This document shows positions 48,451 to 58,619 of a DNA stretch of 64,000 bases, in pieces. The notes below the pieces were generated by a model. The model was given only the letters and a program-made list of their open reading frames with translations, made no database searches and was not told where the DNA came from. Every line of letters starts with the position of its first letter. The first letter of the stretch is position 1. Position numbers and translations under genes: made by a program. The DNA comes from an uncultured Oscillospiraceae bacterium (GTDB lineage Bacteria; Bacillota; Clostridia; Oscillospirales; Ruminococcaceae): positions 45,699-109,698 of the forward strand of contig CATJVQ010000023.1 in assembly GCA_949743955.1 (NCBI GenBank). The letters are read 5' to 3'.

Positions 48451-50961
48451 ATGGCAGAGAAGGTCAAGGTTAAACTGAACGAAAGGCCGGCCGATAAAGA
48501 AAAAGCACGCCTCGCCGAGGGCAGGGAAGCAAAGGAAGCACAGGAGATGCCAGTCATCGCCATGCGGGGATTGGTACTCTTTCCGAAGATGGTTCTCCAT
48601 TTTGATGTGGGCCGGCAAATTTCTGTTCAGGCGCTCAATGCCGCTGTGCAGGGGGAGCGGAAAATTTTCATGGTGGCGCAGAAGGATATAGCAACCGACG
48701 AGATCCGCTCCGATCTGCTCTATAACGTGGGTGTGGTGGCTTCTGTGCGCCAGATCCTCAAGCCGCGCGACGATGTGCTGCGTGTCGTGGTGGAGGGGGA
48801 GTACCGCGCGAAGCTGCTCGAAGTCACCGGGACGGATCCTTATATCAGCGCACGCTGTATCGAACATCCGATGCGCCAGCCCCGCTATGGAAATACTATC
48901 CTGTGCGAGGCGCTCATCCGCACGGTGAAGGACTACTTTGAGGAATACTGCATGCTCTCCCCCAAAATGCCCAGGGAATTTGTCATGGGTGTGTTCATGA
49001 GCGACGATCCGGTTTACATTACGGAATATATCGCTGGAAATATCCCAATGGGAGTGGAGCGTAAGCAGGCGCTGCTCGAGCAGAACAGCCCGACTAGGCG
49101 CCTGGAGATGCTCGCGGGGTATCTGGAGAGTGAAAACCAGATTCTGAACACCGAGCAGGAGATTCAGGAGAAGGTGCGCGAGCAGATCGATAAGAACCAG
49201 CGCGAATACTATCTGCGTGAACAGATGAAGGCGATTGCGCAGGAGCTCGATGAGGACGAGAACCCGGAAAATGAGGTAGGGGAGTATCTGGCGAAGATCC
49301 AGAGCCTAGGGCTTACGGACGAATGCCGGGAGAAGCTGGAGAAGGAGGCGCGGCGGCTGTATAAGATGCCGATGTCCTCACACGAGGCGGGCGTCATCCG
49401 GACGTATCTGGACACCTGCCTGGAGCTGCCGTGGAACTTAAAGACACGGGATAAGCTCGATGTGGACCGCGCATCGGCCCAGCTCGAGCGCGATCATTAC
49501 GGGATGAAAAAGGTCAAGGCACGCATCCTCGAGCTCATCGCGGTGCGTAAGCTGGCGCCGGACATCCGGGGGCAGATCTTGTGCTTGGCGGGGCCTCCGG
49601 GCGTGGGCAAGACAAGCGTGGCCAAGTCGATAGCCAAGGCGATGGGGCGCAAGTATGCGCGCCTGTCGCTGGGTGGTGTGCGGGATGAATCGGATATCCG
49701 CGGCCACCGCAAGACGTATATCGGCTCAATGCCCGGGCGGGTGATGAACGCCGTCCGGCTCGCGGGGAGCAGTAACCCGCTCATCCTGCTCGATGAAATT
49801 GACAAGCTGGGCAGTGACTTCCGGGGCGATCCGTCGAGCGCGCTGCTCGAGGTGCTCGACAGCGAGCAGAATATCACCTTCCGGGATCATTATATTGAGC
49901 TGCCGTTCGATTTGAGCGACGTGCTCTTCATCGCCACGGCCAATGATCTCTCGACCGTGCCTGCGCCGCTGCTCGACAGGATGGAGGTCATCGAGCTCTC
50001 GAGCTACACCCGGGAGGAGAAGTGGCACATCGCCAAAAAGTACCTCATCCCCAAGCAGCTCAAACGGCACGGCCTCAAGAGCGCGCAGATACCGTTTAAA
50101 AAGGACGCTATCTATACGCTTATCGACGGTTATACACGCGAGGCGGGTGTGCGCGAACTGGAACGCGAGACAGCCTCGGTGCTGCGCAAGTGCGCAAGGA
50201 AGATAGCCGGCGGGGAGGAGGAGAAGATCTCCGTTACGCCGGAACTCATCCATCAGCTTCTCGGTGTGGAGAAGCATAAGCCCGACGAGGTGGACACGTT
50301 TGATCAGGTGGGTGTCGTCAACGGCTTGGCGTGGACCTCTGTCGGCGGGGAGCTGCTGCAGGTGGAGGTATCCGTTCTCCGGGGGACAGGGAAAATCGAG
50401 CTGACCGGCAGCCTCGGCGACGTGATGAAGGAATCCGCTCAGACAGCAGTGAGCGTGGTGCGGCGCATTGGCGAGGAGTACGGCGTCGACCCGGATTTCT
50501 ACAAGAACAACGATGTGCACATCCATTTCCCCGAGGGCGCTGTGCCTAAAGACGGCCCGAGCGCGGGCATCACGATTGTGACGGCGCTCGTCTCCGCGCT
50601 TTCGGGCGTGAAGGTTCGGCACGATGTGGCCATGACAGGGGAAATCACGCTGCGCGGGCGGGTGCTGCCCATCGGCGGGCTGCGGGAGAAGACGATGGCC
50701 GCCTACCGCAACAAGATGCGCACGGTCATCATCCCGCAGCGGAACATCCCCGATATGGAGGAGATGGAGCCCGTTGTGCGTGAGGCACTGGAGATGCGGC
50801 CGGTCTCAGCCATTGAGGAAGTGCTGGAAATCGTGCTGTGTGAGAAGCCGAAGCCCTTTGTGCAGGAAGTAGACACGGACACAGTGCTCCCCATACAGGA
50901 CACGCCCCCGGTCGGCGACACCGCGGTACCGGCGGGGACAGTCTGCCCCCTGCCGCAGTGA
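48451..50961 (+). CDS. lon: ATP-dependent protease La
   Basis: [54 protein letters not shown] catalytic Ser; Lys in [10 protein letters not shown]. Confidence 0.96.
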   Translation: MAEKVKVKLNERPADKEKARLAEGREAKEAQEMPVIAMRGLVLFPKMVLHFDVGRQISVQALNAAVQGERKIFMVAQKDIATDEIRSDLLYNVGVVASVRQILKPRDDVLRVVVEGEYRAKLLEVTGTDPYISARCIEHPMRQPRYGNTILCEALIRTVKDYFEEYCMLSPKMPREFVMGVFMSDDPVYITEYIAGNIPMGVERKQALLEQNSPTRRLEMLAGYLESENQILNTEQEIQEKVREQIDKNQREYYLREQMKAIAQELDEDENPENEVGEYLAKIQSLGLTDECREKLEKEARRLYKMPMSSHEAGVIRTYLDTCLELPWNLKTRDKLDVDRASAQLERDHYGMKKVKARILELIAVRKLAPDIRGQILCLAGPPGVGKTSVAKSIAKAMGRKYARLSLGGVRDESDIRGHRKTYIGSMPGRVMNAVRLAGSSNPLILLDEIDKLGSDFRGDPSSALLEVLDSEQNITFRDHYIELPFDLSDVLFIATANDLSTVPAPLLDRMEVIELSSYTREEKWHIAKKYLIPKQLKRHGLKSAQIPFKKDAIYTLIDGYTREAGVRELERETASVLRKCARKIAGGEEEKISVTPELIHQLLGVEKHKPDEVDTFDQVGVVNGLAWTSVGGELLQVEVSVLRGTGKIELTGSLGDVMKESAQTAVSVVRRIGEEYGVDPDFYKNNDVHIHFPEGAVPKDGPSAGITIVTALVSALSGVKVRHDVAMTGEITLRGRVLPIGGLREKTMAAYRNKMRTVIIPQRNIPDMEEMEPVVREALEMRPVSAIEEVLEIVLCEKPKPFVQEVDTDTVLPIQDTPPVGDTAVPAGTVCPLPQ

Positions 50962-50971
50962 GGGACGAAGG

Positions 50972-51562
50972 ATGAATTTTCATCAGGTGGAGTTTGAGCG
51001 CTCGTTCGGGACAAAGGCGCAGCTGGGACCATCGGACCTGCCGGAAATCGTGTTCACAGGGCGATCGAACGTGGGCAAGTCCTCGGCAATCAACCGCCTT
51101 CTGGGGCGCAAGGGCCTGGCCCGCGTGAGCGCAACGCCCGGCAAGACAGCGACAATCAATTTTTTCCGCCTCCCCGAGGTGCGTTTCGTCGACCTGCCGG
51201 GCTATGGCTATGCAAAGGTGGCCCGGGGAGAAAAGCGGCGGTGGAACGAGCTCATCAGCGGGTATTTCGAGAGCGATCGGGATATTCTGCTGATCCTCTC
51301 GCTCATCGACATGCGCCACCCGCCCACGGCGGACGACAGGCTGCTCGTCAATTTCCTGATCGAGCAGGAGCTGCCGTTTGTGTGCGTGCTCACAAAGGCG
51401 GATAAGCTGTCCGCCGCGCAGCGCCGGAATCGTCTGGACGCGGTAAGGGAGGAGCTGCCGTGCGGGGATCAGATCCATTTCATCCCCTTTTCGTCGCAGA
51501 CGGGCGAGGGTGTCGCGCAGCTTCATGAGATTTTTACAGATTTGGTGGAAGAGACGGAGTGA
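50972..51562 (+). CDS. engB: Ribosome biogenesis GTP-binding protein YsxC/EngB
   Basis: IVFTGRSNVGKSSAINRLLGRKGLARVSATPGKT, FVDLPGYGYAKV. Confidence 0.95.
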   Translation: MNFHQVEFERSFGTKAQLGPSDLPEIVFTGRSNVGKSSAINRLLGRKGLARVSATPGKTATINFFRLPEVRFVDLPGYGYAKVARGEKRRWNELISGYFESDRDILLILSLIDMRHPPTADDRLLVNFLIEQELPFVCVLTKADKLSAAQRRNRLDAVREELPCGDQIHFIPFSSQTGEGVAQLHEIFTDLVEETE

Positions 51563-51569
51563 CAGTCAA

Positions 51570-52871
51570 GTGAAAAAAGCGGAAAAAAGTTTTACCGTCA
51601 ACGGGCGGGGACACCTGGCTATTGGTGGAGTGGACACGCTGGAGCTGGCCGGTCAGTTTGGGACACCGCTCTATGTATTCGATGAGGAGGCCATCCGCCG
51701 GACCTGCCGGCGCTACCGCGAGGCTCTCGGCCGCAGCTACGGCGAGGGTGGGCTGGCGCTGTATGCGTCGAAGGCGTTTTCGTGCAAGGAGATTTACCGC
51801 ATCGTGGGCAGCGAGGGGCTGGGGGCCGACGTGGTGTCCGCGGGTGAACTGTATACAGCGCTGGAGGCCGGCTTCGTGGCCGCGAAGATCTATTATCACG
51901 GGAACAATAAGACCGACGACGAGCTCCTTTTCGCCATGGAGAAAGGGGTTGGTGCGATTGTGGTGGACAATCTCCCGGAGCTGAGGCGGTTAGCGAAGCT
52001 CCGCCAGCGGATGGACAGGGATCAGGATGTGCTGCTGCGCATCAAGCCCGGTATCGACGCGCACACCCACAATTACATCCGCACGGGGCAGATCGACAGC
52101 AAGTTCGGCTTCGCCCTCGAGACAGGGGAGGCGCTGGAGGCTGTACGGGAGACGCTCGGGACAGAAGGCGTCCGCCTGCGGGGGTTACACTGCCATATCG
52201 GCTCGCAGATTTTCGATACCCAGCCCTTTGTCGACGCTGCGCGCGTGATGGCGCGCTTCATGGGTGAAATCAGGCGCTCCTGCGGCGCGACGCTCACCAC
52301 CCTCAACCTCGGCGGCGGCTTTGGCGTACAGTATATAGAGGGGGACGATCCGGTCCCGTTTGAAGAGACGCTTGCCGAAGTCGCCGTGGCGCTGCGCGAG
52401 ACATGCAAGGAGGAGGGCATTCCGCAGCCGTTTGTGCTCGTTGAGCCGGGGCGCTCCATCGTGAATTCGGCATGCGCGACGCTCTACACCGTCGGCGCGA
52501 GGAAAGAGATCCCTGGTGTGCGGACATATGTCTCCGTCGATGGCGGGATGACCGACAACCCACGCTACGCTCTCTATCAGGCGCAGTATGAGGCGGTTGT
52601 CGCGAACCGTGCGGGGGAGGAGCGGAACGAGCATGTCACCCTTGCGGGGAAGTGCTGCGAGAGCGGGGATCTGCTCGGCGAGGACATGCCGCTCCAGCAC
52701 TGCGATTCGGGGGATATCCTCGCGGTACTGTGCACGGGCGCATACAATTTTTCGATGGCGTCGGGTTACAACCGCATCCGGCGTCCGGCGGTCGTGATGG
52801 TCAAGGACGGGCTGGCGCGGCTCGTCGTGCGGCGCGAGACGCTGGAGGATATTGTGCGCTGCGATATATGA
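51570..52871 (+). CDS. lysA: Diaminopimelate decarboxylase
   Basis: GTPLYVFDEEAIRRTCRRY, YASKAFSCKEI, HCHIGSQIFD, CESGDLLGED. Confidence 0.94.
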   Translation: MKKAEKSFTVNGRGHLAIGGVDTLELAGQFGTPLYVFDEEAIRRTCRRYREALGRSYGEGGLALYASKAFSCKEIYRIVGSEGLGADVVSAGELYTALEAGFVAAKIYYHGNNKTDDELLFAMEKGVGAIVVDNLPELRRLAKLRQRMDRDQDVLLRIKPGIDAHTHNYIRTGQIDSKFGFALETGEALEAVRETLGTEGVRLRGLHCHIGSQIFDTQPFVDAARVMARFMGEIRRSCGATLTTLNLGGGFGVQYIEGDDPVPFEETLAEVAVALRETCKEEGIPQPFVLVEPGRSIVNSACATLYTVGARKEIPGVRTYVSVDGGMTDNPRYALYQAQYEAVVANRAGEERNEHVTLAGKCCESGDLLGEDMPLQHCDSGDILAVLCTGAYNFSMASGYNRIRRPAVVMVKDGLARLVVRRETLEDIVRCDI

Positions 52872-52954
52872 GATGGAGAATCTCCCTGGCAGTTCCGAAT
52901 CGGCCCATTGCGGCGGTATGGAGTGATGCCGCAGTTTTATCAGGGAAGAACAGA

Positions 52955-52983
52955 TTGACCCAAGTGCGGGCGGGGAGTATACT
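52955..52983 (+). promoter_or_regulatory. SigA-type promoter driving TPP riboswitch
   Basis: TTGACC-17-TATACT just upstream of the aptamer. Confidence 0.75.
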
Positions 52984-53001
52984 TTTACCAAAACAGAATA
53001 A

Positions 53002-53093
53002 TAGGGGAGCTTGTGTGACAGGCTGAGAGGAAGGTAAACCTTCGACCCTTACACCTGATGCGGATAATGCCGCCGGAGGAAGTCGCAGGGAAG
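53002..53093 (+). promoter_or_regulatory. TPP riboswitch (second copy, plus strand)
   Basis: AGGGGAGCTTGTGTGACAGGCTGAGAGG...ACCCTTACACCTGATGCGGATAATGCCGCCGGAGGAAG. Confidence 0.95.
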
Positions 53094-53102
53094 TACTTAT
53101 TT

Positions 53103-53136
53103 AGGAGGCATCGCATGCGGATGCCTCCTGTTTTTT
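53103..53136 (+). terminator. Rho-independent terminator after TPP aptamer
   Basis: AGGAGGCATCGCATGCGGATGCCTCCTGTTTTTT. Confidence 0.88.
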
Positions 53137-53189
53137 GTTATATTTTTGCAGAAAGGATGTGGGAACCGGCAGGTGGGCCAAGGGGGAGC

Positions 53190-53476
53190 GCCCTGGACCT
53201 TTGCATGACAGCGACGAGAAGCTGTGTTCCGGCGTGGGAACATGGTTCTATGAAACGCATATTGACACCCCCAATACCCACGGCACCGGCTGTACACTGT
53301 CCGGTGCCATCGCGGCCAACCTGGCCAAGGGCTTTGATTTGGCAGTGTCTGTCCGGCGGTCGAAGGAGTACCCCTCCGGCGCACTGGGGGCCATGCTGAA
53401 TCTGGGCCATGGCCGGGGACCCATGCAGCACAATTTTAACCTGACCGGCGAATTCAGGGAGGAGGCGGAGGATTAA
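53190..53476 (+). pseudogene. thiD: C-terminal fragment of HMP/HMP-P kinase (ThiD)
   Basis: YETHIDTPNTHGTGCTLSGAIAANLAKGFDLAVSVRRSKEYPSGALGAMLNLGHGRGPMQHNFNL; N-terminal kinase body missing. Confidence 0.85.
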
Positions 53477-53504
53477 TAGCCGCAGCTTACGCGCCTGGAC
53501 AAGT

Positions 53505-53547
53505 CAAAAAACAAGCCGCCGGAAGGTACTTCCGGCGGCTTGAAAAA
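53505..53547. terminator. Bidirectional terminator
   Basis: AAAAAACAAGCCGCCGGAAG-GTA-CTTCCGGCGGCTTGAAAAAA, 14-bp perfect stem. Confidence 0.88.
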
Positions 53548-53567
53548 ATGATTCAAATCGGTTACAA

Positions 53568-54383
53568 TTAACGAAGAAGCTGGAGCGCGCTGTACTGCAT
53601 GAGGTAGGACGAGTTCTTCATCATAGCGATGGACGCCTGAGAGAGTACGTCGGAAATATTGCGGTTGAGGATTTCCTTCCCGATGTCCGCATCCATAATC
53701 CGGGATACGCTCTGCTGCATGTTTATGTCGTTGATTCCCAGTGTATTGTAGGTCGACTGCAGGCGGTTTTCCGCCGCCCCCAAGCGGCTGCGCTGAGTGG
53801 AGATAGCGTTGGTCGCATTACGCAGAGCCGTGCTCGCCTGCATGGCGCTCTCCGCGCTCATCAGGCTGGTCTTATCGAGCCCGAGGTTCTTCATGGAGAG
53901 CTCGTTCAGAGAGATGTCCATCGTGTCGTCGGCCGCGTCGCCGATCTGCATGGTGTAGGTGGAGCCGTCGAAAAGGGGATTGCCGTTAAAATTGGAACTC
54001 TTCCCGATACGGTTGAGTTCGCCGGCGAGCTGATCGTACTCCGCCTGCATAGCGCTGCGCTCATCATCGCCAAATGTGCCGTTGCTCGCACGGAGCGCCA
54101 ACGAATCCATCCGGTTTAAAATGTCGTGTACGTTGCCCAGAGCCCCGTCCGCCACGCGTGTCATGGAAATAGCGTCCTGCGTATTCTGGCTGGCCGCCTG
54201 TAAGCCGGTAATCTGTGCATACATTTTCTGCCCGATGGCAAGACCGGCCGCATCGTCCGCCGCGGTATTGATACGGTATCCCGACGCAATATTGCGTATG
54301 CTCTTGGCGCTTGCCGCGTTTGCTGCCTGGAAATAGCGCTGCATCAATCCATTGACGCCGCCGTTACGAGAAATCGAATTCAC
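53568..54383 (-). CDS. Flagellin
   Basis: NAASAKSIRNIASGYRINTAADDAAGLAIGQKMYAQITGLQAASQNTQDAISMTRVADGAL; C-terminal ENRLQSTYNTLGINDINMQQSVSRIMDADIGKEI. GTG start proposed at 54383. Confidence 0.93.
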   Translation of the reverse strand: MNSISRNGGVNGLMQRYFQAANAASAKSIRNIASGYRINTAADDAAGLAIGQKMYAQITGLQAASQNTQDAISMTRVADGALGNVHDILNRMDSLALRASNGTFGDDERSAMQAEYDQLAGELNRIGKSSNFNGNPLFDGSTYTMQIGDAADDTMDISLNELSMKNLGLDKTSLMSAESAMQASTALRNATNAISTQRSRLGAAENRLQSTYNTLGINDINMQQSVSRIMDADIGKEILNRNISDVLSQASIAMMKNSSYLMQYSALQLLR

Positions 54384-54496
54384 GGAGATCCCACCCTTAC
54401 ATTTGAAGTCATAAAAACCCACAATGATTACATTCAGTATACCATACCGGGCCGGCCTTTGCAAGAGTGCCGGACCGTTTTCAGGAGGGAAAAACC

Positions 54497-54898
54497 ATGG
54501 AACCACAGAATCTACATCAGCGTTACCAGTCCACGCTCACGCAGAAGGAGATGATATACGACCTGCTGGGAGCTGCCGCGGCGGATATCCGCCGCGCGCA
54601 GACGCTCATGAACGGTGACCGGATGGGCTATGAGGCGGTGCACCGCAGCCTCATGCACGCGCAGTCCATCTTTCACGAGCTGCGCGGCATCCTGCCCCCG
54701 GAGGACGAATCCCGCCTGCTCTTCGACGCGCTGATCGCCGCCCTGGCCGACGCGAATGTCGCCGGAAACGCAGAACCGCTCGGCGAAGCGCTGAACATCA
54801 CCGAGCGGCTGCGGATTGTCTATCGGGCGACACTGACAAAGGCTATGCCTGCAAATACCCCGCGCGGGGGACAAGGTGGAACGCGTCGGCCAGTCTGA
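54497..54898 (+). CDS. fliS: FliS-like flagellin chaperone
   Basis: LHQRYQSTLTQKEMIYDLLGAAAADIRRAQTLMNGDRMGYEAVHRSLMHAQSIFHELRGIL: helical FliS-like pattern, divergent from flagellin. Confidence 0.65.
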   Translation: MEPQNLHQRYQSTLTQKEMIYDLLGAAAADIRRAQTLMNGDRMGYEAVHRSLMHAQSIFHELRGILPPEDESRLLFDALIAALADANVAGNAEPLGEALNITERLRIVYRATLTKAMPANTPRGGQGGTRRPV

Positions 54899-55658
54899 GA
54901 AGCTCAGCGTCGGTGATGGACTGTAGGATGGGGCGTGTGCCGATGAGATTATAGATCTCGGCCGCCTTCTCGACAGTCTCCACCAGACCGAACGCCTCGT
55001 CCATATCGCGGCCGGCGCCGAAGATGCCGTGCGCCGCCCAGATGACGACACGCCGGTCCCGGAGCTTCTCCGCCGAGGCGGCGCCTATCTCCGTGTTGCC
55101 GCAGACCATCCACGGCAGGACACCCACGCCTTCCGGGAACACGACCAGACATTCGGTCATCATGCGCCAGAGGGTGAGGGTAAAGGCGCGATCATCCAGC
55201 TCGTGGACGAACGTCATCGCCACTGTGTTGGCCGGATGGCAGTGCAGCACAACCCGGTGATCCGGATCGGCCCGCAGGCGGACGATGTGGTTCATCAGAT
55301 GAGTCGGCAGCTCACTCGTCGGGCGGCTTCCGTCCTCATACCCCCAGAGGATTTCGACGGTATGCCCGCCTTCGGCCACGCGCAGGATGCCGGTATTATT
55401 CTGCGGGCATTTGGCCACGTTTTTAAAGTATTTGGTCGTTCCAGTGACGAGGAACAGCTCCCCGGCCAGTTCTCCCGCATCAAAGTCGAGCGGAAGGGTC
55501 CGCAGTACACGCGAGAGATCCAGATAGGGCGCGACCTCCTCCTGCTTTAAGCGATAGCTGATGTTGCCGCCGTTGCGCTCATCCCAGCCCAGGCGGTACA
55601 TATTCGCTGTGGTGTCGCACAGTTCGCGCAGAAACGGCGCTTCATATATGTTATACAT
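54843..55658 (-). CDS. rhaD: Rhamnulose-1-phosphate aldolase
   Basis: MYRLGWDERNGGNISYRL, VVLHCHPANTVAMTFVHELDDRAFTLTLWRMMTECLVVFPEGVGVLPWMVCG. Confidence 0.93.
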   Translation of the reverse strand: MYNIYEAPFLRELCDTTANMYRLGWDERNGGNISYRLKQEEVAPYLDLSRVLRTLPLDFDAGELAGELFLVTGTTKYFKNVAKCPQNNTGILRVAEGGHTVEILWGYEDGSRPTSELPTHLMNHIVRLRADPDHRVVLHCHPANTVAMTFVHELDDRAFTLTLWRMMTECLVVFPEGVGVLPWMVCGNTEIGAASAEKLRDRRVVIWAAHGIFGAGRDMDEAFGLVETVEKAAEIYNLIGTRPILQSITDAELLRLADAFHLVPRAGYLQA

Positions 55659-55673
55659 GCGTATCCCTCCCTG

Positions 55674-56924
55674 TTAATTGCGTCCGGAAAGGACATCGGC
55701 TTCATAGCGGCGCACGTCCGCGAGCCATTCGGTGTCTCCGGGGACATTTTCCTCCTCCAGGAAGCGCGACCAGACGATCTCCCACGGCATGGTCTTCATA
55801 GCCTCCACCGTAGCAAGACGTGTGGTATAGTCCCCGGCGAGCTCCGCTTTACGCAGCATATCCGTTGGTTCAAGGAGCGCCCGCAGCAGCGCCTTCTGCA
55901 TGTTGCGCACCCCGATGACCCATGCCGCGAGGCGGTTGATGCTCGCGTCGAAAAAGTCGAGGCCGATGTGCGTGCGGGCGAGCAGTCCGCCCCGGACAAG
56001 CTCATACGCAATCTCCTGGAGCTCATCGTCTAGGATAACGACATGATCCGAGTCCCAGCGCACCGGGCGCGAAACGTGCAGGAGCAATTCATCAGTAAAG
56101 AGCAGGACGGAGGAAATCTTGTTGCTGATGTACTCGGTCGGGTGGAAGTGGCCCGCGTCGAGCGTGTAGGCCAGGTGATTCTTTATCGCGTACCCCAGAT
56201 AGAACTCGTGCGAACCGACAACATAGCTCTCGCTGCCGATGCCGAATACCTTACTCTCCACTGCGTCCAGATGGAGCAGGGGATCCAGCCGTTCGGCGAG
56301 GATCTCGTCCAGCGAGCGGCGCAGGCGCTCGCGCGGGGCCAGCCGGTCGACGGGGATATCCTTGAATCCATCGGGAACCCAGATGTTGGTCACGCACTTC
56401 TGCCCCAGCGCGCGGCCGAAGCTCTCGCCGATCTTCCGGCAGCGGCGGCAGTGCTCCACCCAGAAGGAACGGATGCCCTCGTCGGCGCTGGAGAGGGTGA
56501 AGCCGCTGTCGGACTTTGGGTGGGAGAAGCAGGTGGGATTGAAGTCGAGCCCTAGCGAGCGCTCTTTGGCCCAGTCCACCCAGCGGGTGAAGTGCTCGGG
56601 GCCGACAGCGTCCAGATCGATGCGCTCCTCCGTGTCGGCGTAGATGGCGTGCAGGTTCACCTTGTGCCGACCGCCGATAAGGGAAAACGCCTTGTCAATG
56701 TCCTGACGCAGTTCGTCCGGCGTCCGGGCGGCACCGGGGTAGTCGCCTGTCGCTTGGATGCCGCCGGAGAGGGCGCGATCCCGGAACAGGAAGCCGCGCA
56801 CATCGTCTCCCTGCCAGCAGTGCATGGAGATTTTGATATCCCGCAGAGCTCTAAGCGCCGTGTCGGTATCGACACCGAAGGCGGCATAGCGATCCTTCGC
56901 GTAGGAATAGGGAAGCTGGCTCAT
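55674..56924 (-). CDS. rhaA: L-rhamnose isomerase
   Basis: [49 protein letters not shown]. Confidence 0.95.
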   Translation of the reverse strand: MSQLPYSYAKDRYAAFGVDTDTALRALRDIKISMHCWQGDDVRGFLFRDRALSGGIQATGDYPGAARTPDELRQDIDKAFSLIGGRHKVNLHAIYADTEERIDLDAVGPEHFTRWVDWAKERSLGLDFNPTCFSHPKSDSGFTLSSADEGIRSFWVEHCRRCRKIGESFGRALGQKCVTNIWVPDGFKDIPVDRLAPRERLRRSLDEILAERLDPLLHLDAVESKVFGIGSESYVVGSHEFYLGYAIKNHLAYTLDAGHFHPTEYISNKISSVLLFTDELLLHVSRPVRWDSDHVVILDDELQEIAYELVRGGLLARTHIGLDFFDASINRLAAWVIGVRNMQKALLRALLEPTDMLRKAELAGDYTTRLATVEAMKTMPWEIVWSRFLEEENVPGDTEWLADVRRYEADVLSGRN

Positions 56925-56939
56925 GAAAAAATCCTCCTT

Positions 56940-58409
56940 TTATTGGTTCTGTTCCAGAAATATCCGGTACCGGGCATAGACATCGTCCACTCCGCTGCCG
57001 GCAGGTTCAAAGGTTTCGGTGGGGAACGAATCCTGCACGAGGCGGCGGACATCGTCCAGTCCGGAAAGCTCCCCGAGGGTCACGAGCTGTACAGCTAGGT
57101 TGCCGATAGCTGTCGCCTCAGCGGGGCCCGCGATCACCGGTATGCCGAGGATGTCGGCGGTGAGCTGGCAGAGATAGCGGTCCTTGATGCCGCCGCCGAC
57201 GATGTGCAGTGCGCCGAAGCGCCGCCCGCTCAGGGCTTCGAGCTGCTCGAAGCCCCGGCGGTAGGCCAGCGCTATTGATCCATAGATGCACTGCATGATT
57301 TCGCCCACGCTCTCCGGGACAGGCTGCCCCGTGCGGGCGCAGGTCTCGCGGACGCGGGCGGGCAGATTTCCGGGCGGGGCGAAGGCGGGATTGTCCACGT
57401 CGATAAAGGAGCGGAATGCCGGGCATGGGCGCGCGGCCGCCTCCAGTTCGGCATAGGAGAGGCGCTGGCCGGTCCGCGCCCAGTGGCGGCGCGACTCTTG
57501 GATGAGCCACAGCCCCATAATGTTCTTGAGGAAACGGATCTTTCCGCTGCAGGCGCCCTCGTTGGTGAAGTTGGCTTCCAATGCGGCGGGGGAGGTGTTT
57601 GGTTCATCGAGCTGTGTCCCTAAGAGCGACCAGGTGCCGCAGGAGAGGTAGGCCGCGTCCGGGCCGGCGGGCACTGCTGCCACGGCCGAGGCTGTATCGT
57701 GCGCGGCAACGGAGAGCACCGGCACGGGCGGGAGCATCCACTCTTCGCACAGAGAGGGGAGAAGCGGGCCGAGCGCCTGCCCGGGCAGGGACGGTGTCTG
57801 GAACAGCCGGACCGGTACGCCCAGCGCCGAAAGAAGCGTTTCATCCCACGCTCGCGCGCGCACGTCGAGCGCGCCGGAGGTCGAGGCGGCGGAATACTCC
57901 GTGTGCTGTACGCCCGAGAGGAAGAAGTTGAAGAGATCCGGCAGCATCAAAAGACGTTCGGCATGCTCGAGGAGCCACGGCTGCTCATCGCGCACGGCGC
58001 GGAGCTGGAAGATGGAGTTGAACGGCGCGAACTGTATACCGGTGCGCGCGTAGAGCTCCGGCATCGGGTGATCGGCGAGCACGCGCCGTGCGGCAGCGGC
58101 GTTGCGGGCGTCGCGGTAATGGTAGAGATTGCTCATCAGGCGTCCGCGTGCATCGAGCAGGCCGAAGTCGACACCCCACGTGTCCAGCCCGACACTGTCA
58201 AAGCCGCCCGCCGCATGCGCGGCCCGCAGAGATGCGCCCACCTCATGGAACAGGCGCGGAAAATCCCAGTAAAAATCGCCGCCAAAGGAGACTGGTTCAT
58301 TATCGAACCGGCGGCACTCGTGCAGGGAGAGGCGCTCCCCGTCGAACATGCCGGCGACTGCGCGCCCGCTTGAGGCTCCGAAATCGATAGCCAGCACATT
58401 TTTGCTCAT
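56940..58409 (-). CDS. rhaB: Rhamnulokinase
   Basis: FGGY kinase: VLAIDFGASSGRAVAGMFDGERLSLHECRRFDNEPV, SCGTWSLLGTQLDEP, IVGGGIKDRYLCQLTADILGIPVIAGPAEATAIGN. Confidence 0.95.
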   Translation of the reverse strand: MSKNVLAIDFGASSGRAVAGMFDGERLSLHECRRFDNEPVSFGGDFYWDFPRLFHEVGASLRAAHAAGGFDSVGLDTWGVDFGLLDARGRLMSNLYHYRDARNAAAARRVLADHPMPELYARTGIQFAPFNSIFQLRAVRDEQPWLLEHAERLLMLPDLFNFFLSGVQHTEYSAASTSGALDVRARAWDETLLSALGVPVRLFQTPSLPGQALGPLLPSLCEEWMLPPVPVLSVAAHDTASAVAAVPAGPDAAYLSCGTWSLLGTQLDEPNTSPAALEANFTNEGACSGKIRFLKNIMGLWLIQESRRHWARTGQRLSYAELEAAARPCPAFRSFIDVDNPAFAPPGNLPARVRETCARTGQPVPESVGEIMQCIYGSIALAYRRGFEQLEALSGRRFGALHIVGGGIKDRYLCQLTADILGIPVIAGPAEATAIGNLAVQLVTLGELSGLDDVRRLVQDSFPTETFEPAGSGVDDVYARYRIFLEQNQ

Positions 58410-58442
58410 AATCCGCCTTCTTTCGGTTGCTTGTCTGATTTT

Positions 58443-58471
58443 ATTATACGGTGCCGTGCCGCTCCTGTCCA
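58443..58471 (-). promoter_or_regulatory. Promoter of rhaBAD
   Basis: Reverse strand TGGACA-17-TATAAT upstream of rhaB. Confidence 0.65.
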
Positions 58472-58524
58472 TGGATGAGCGATTGATTGATAAATGAGCG
58501 GGTTTTTATGGTATAATGAGCATG

Positions 58525-58569
58525 ACGCAATCATGCGTTACGCAATCATACGTCACGCAATCATGCGTG
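58525..58569 (+). repeat. Three 15-bp tandem repeats, operator array for the DeoR regulator
   Basis: ACGCAATCATGCGTT ACGCAATCATACGTC ACGCAATCATGCGTG directly downstream of TATAAT (58512-58517). Confidence 0.85.
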
Positions 58570-58619
58570 TGTATTGTATGTTTTCTAATTTGGATACAGT
58601 GTTACCAAAAAGGAGGAAA

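Noticed and set aside
49726-50622. 298-aa minus-strand ORF
   Set aside because: Antisense to lon.
58494-58619. N-terminal extension of the DeoR ORF (MSGFLWYNEHDAIMRYAIIRHAIMRVYCMFSNLDTVLPKRRK)
   Set aside because: It translates the promoter and the triple operator repeat; the strong SD (AAGGAGG) is at 58620.
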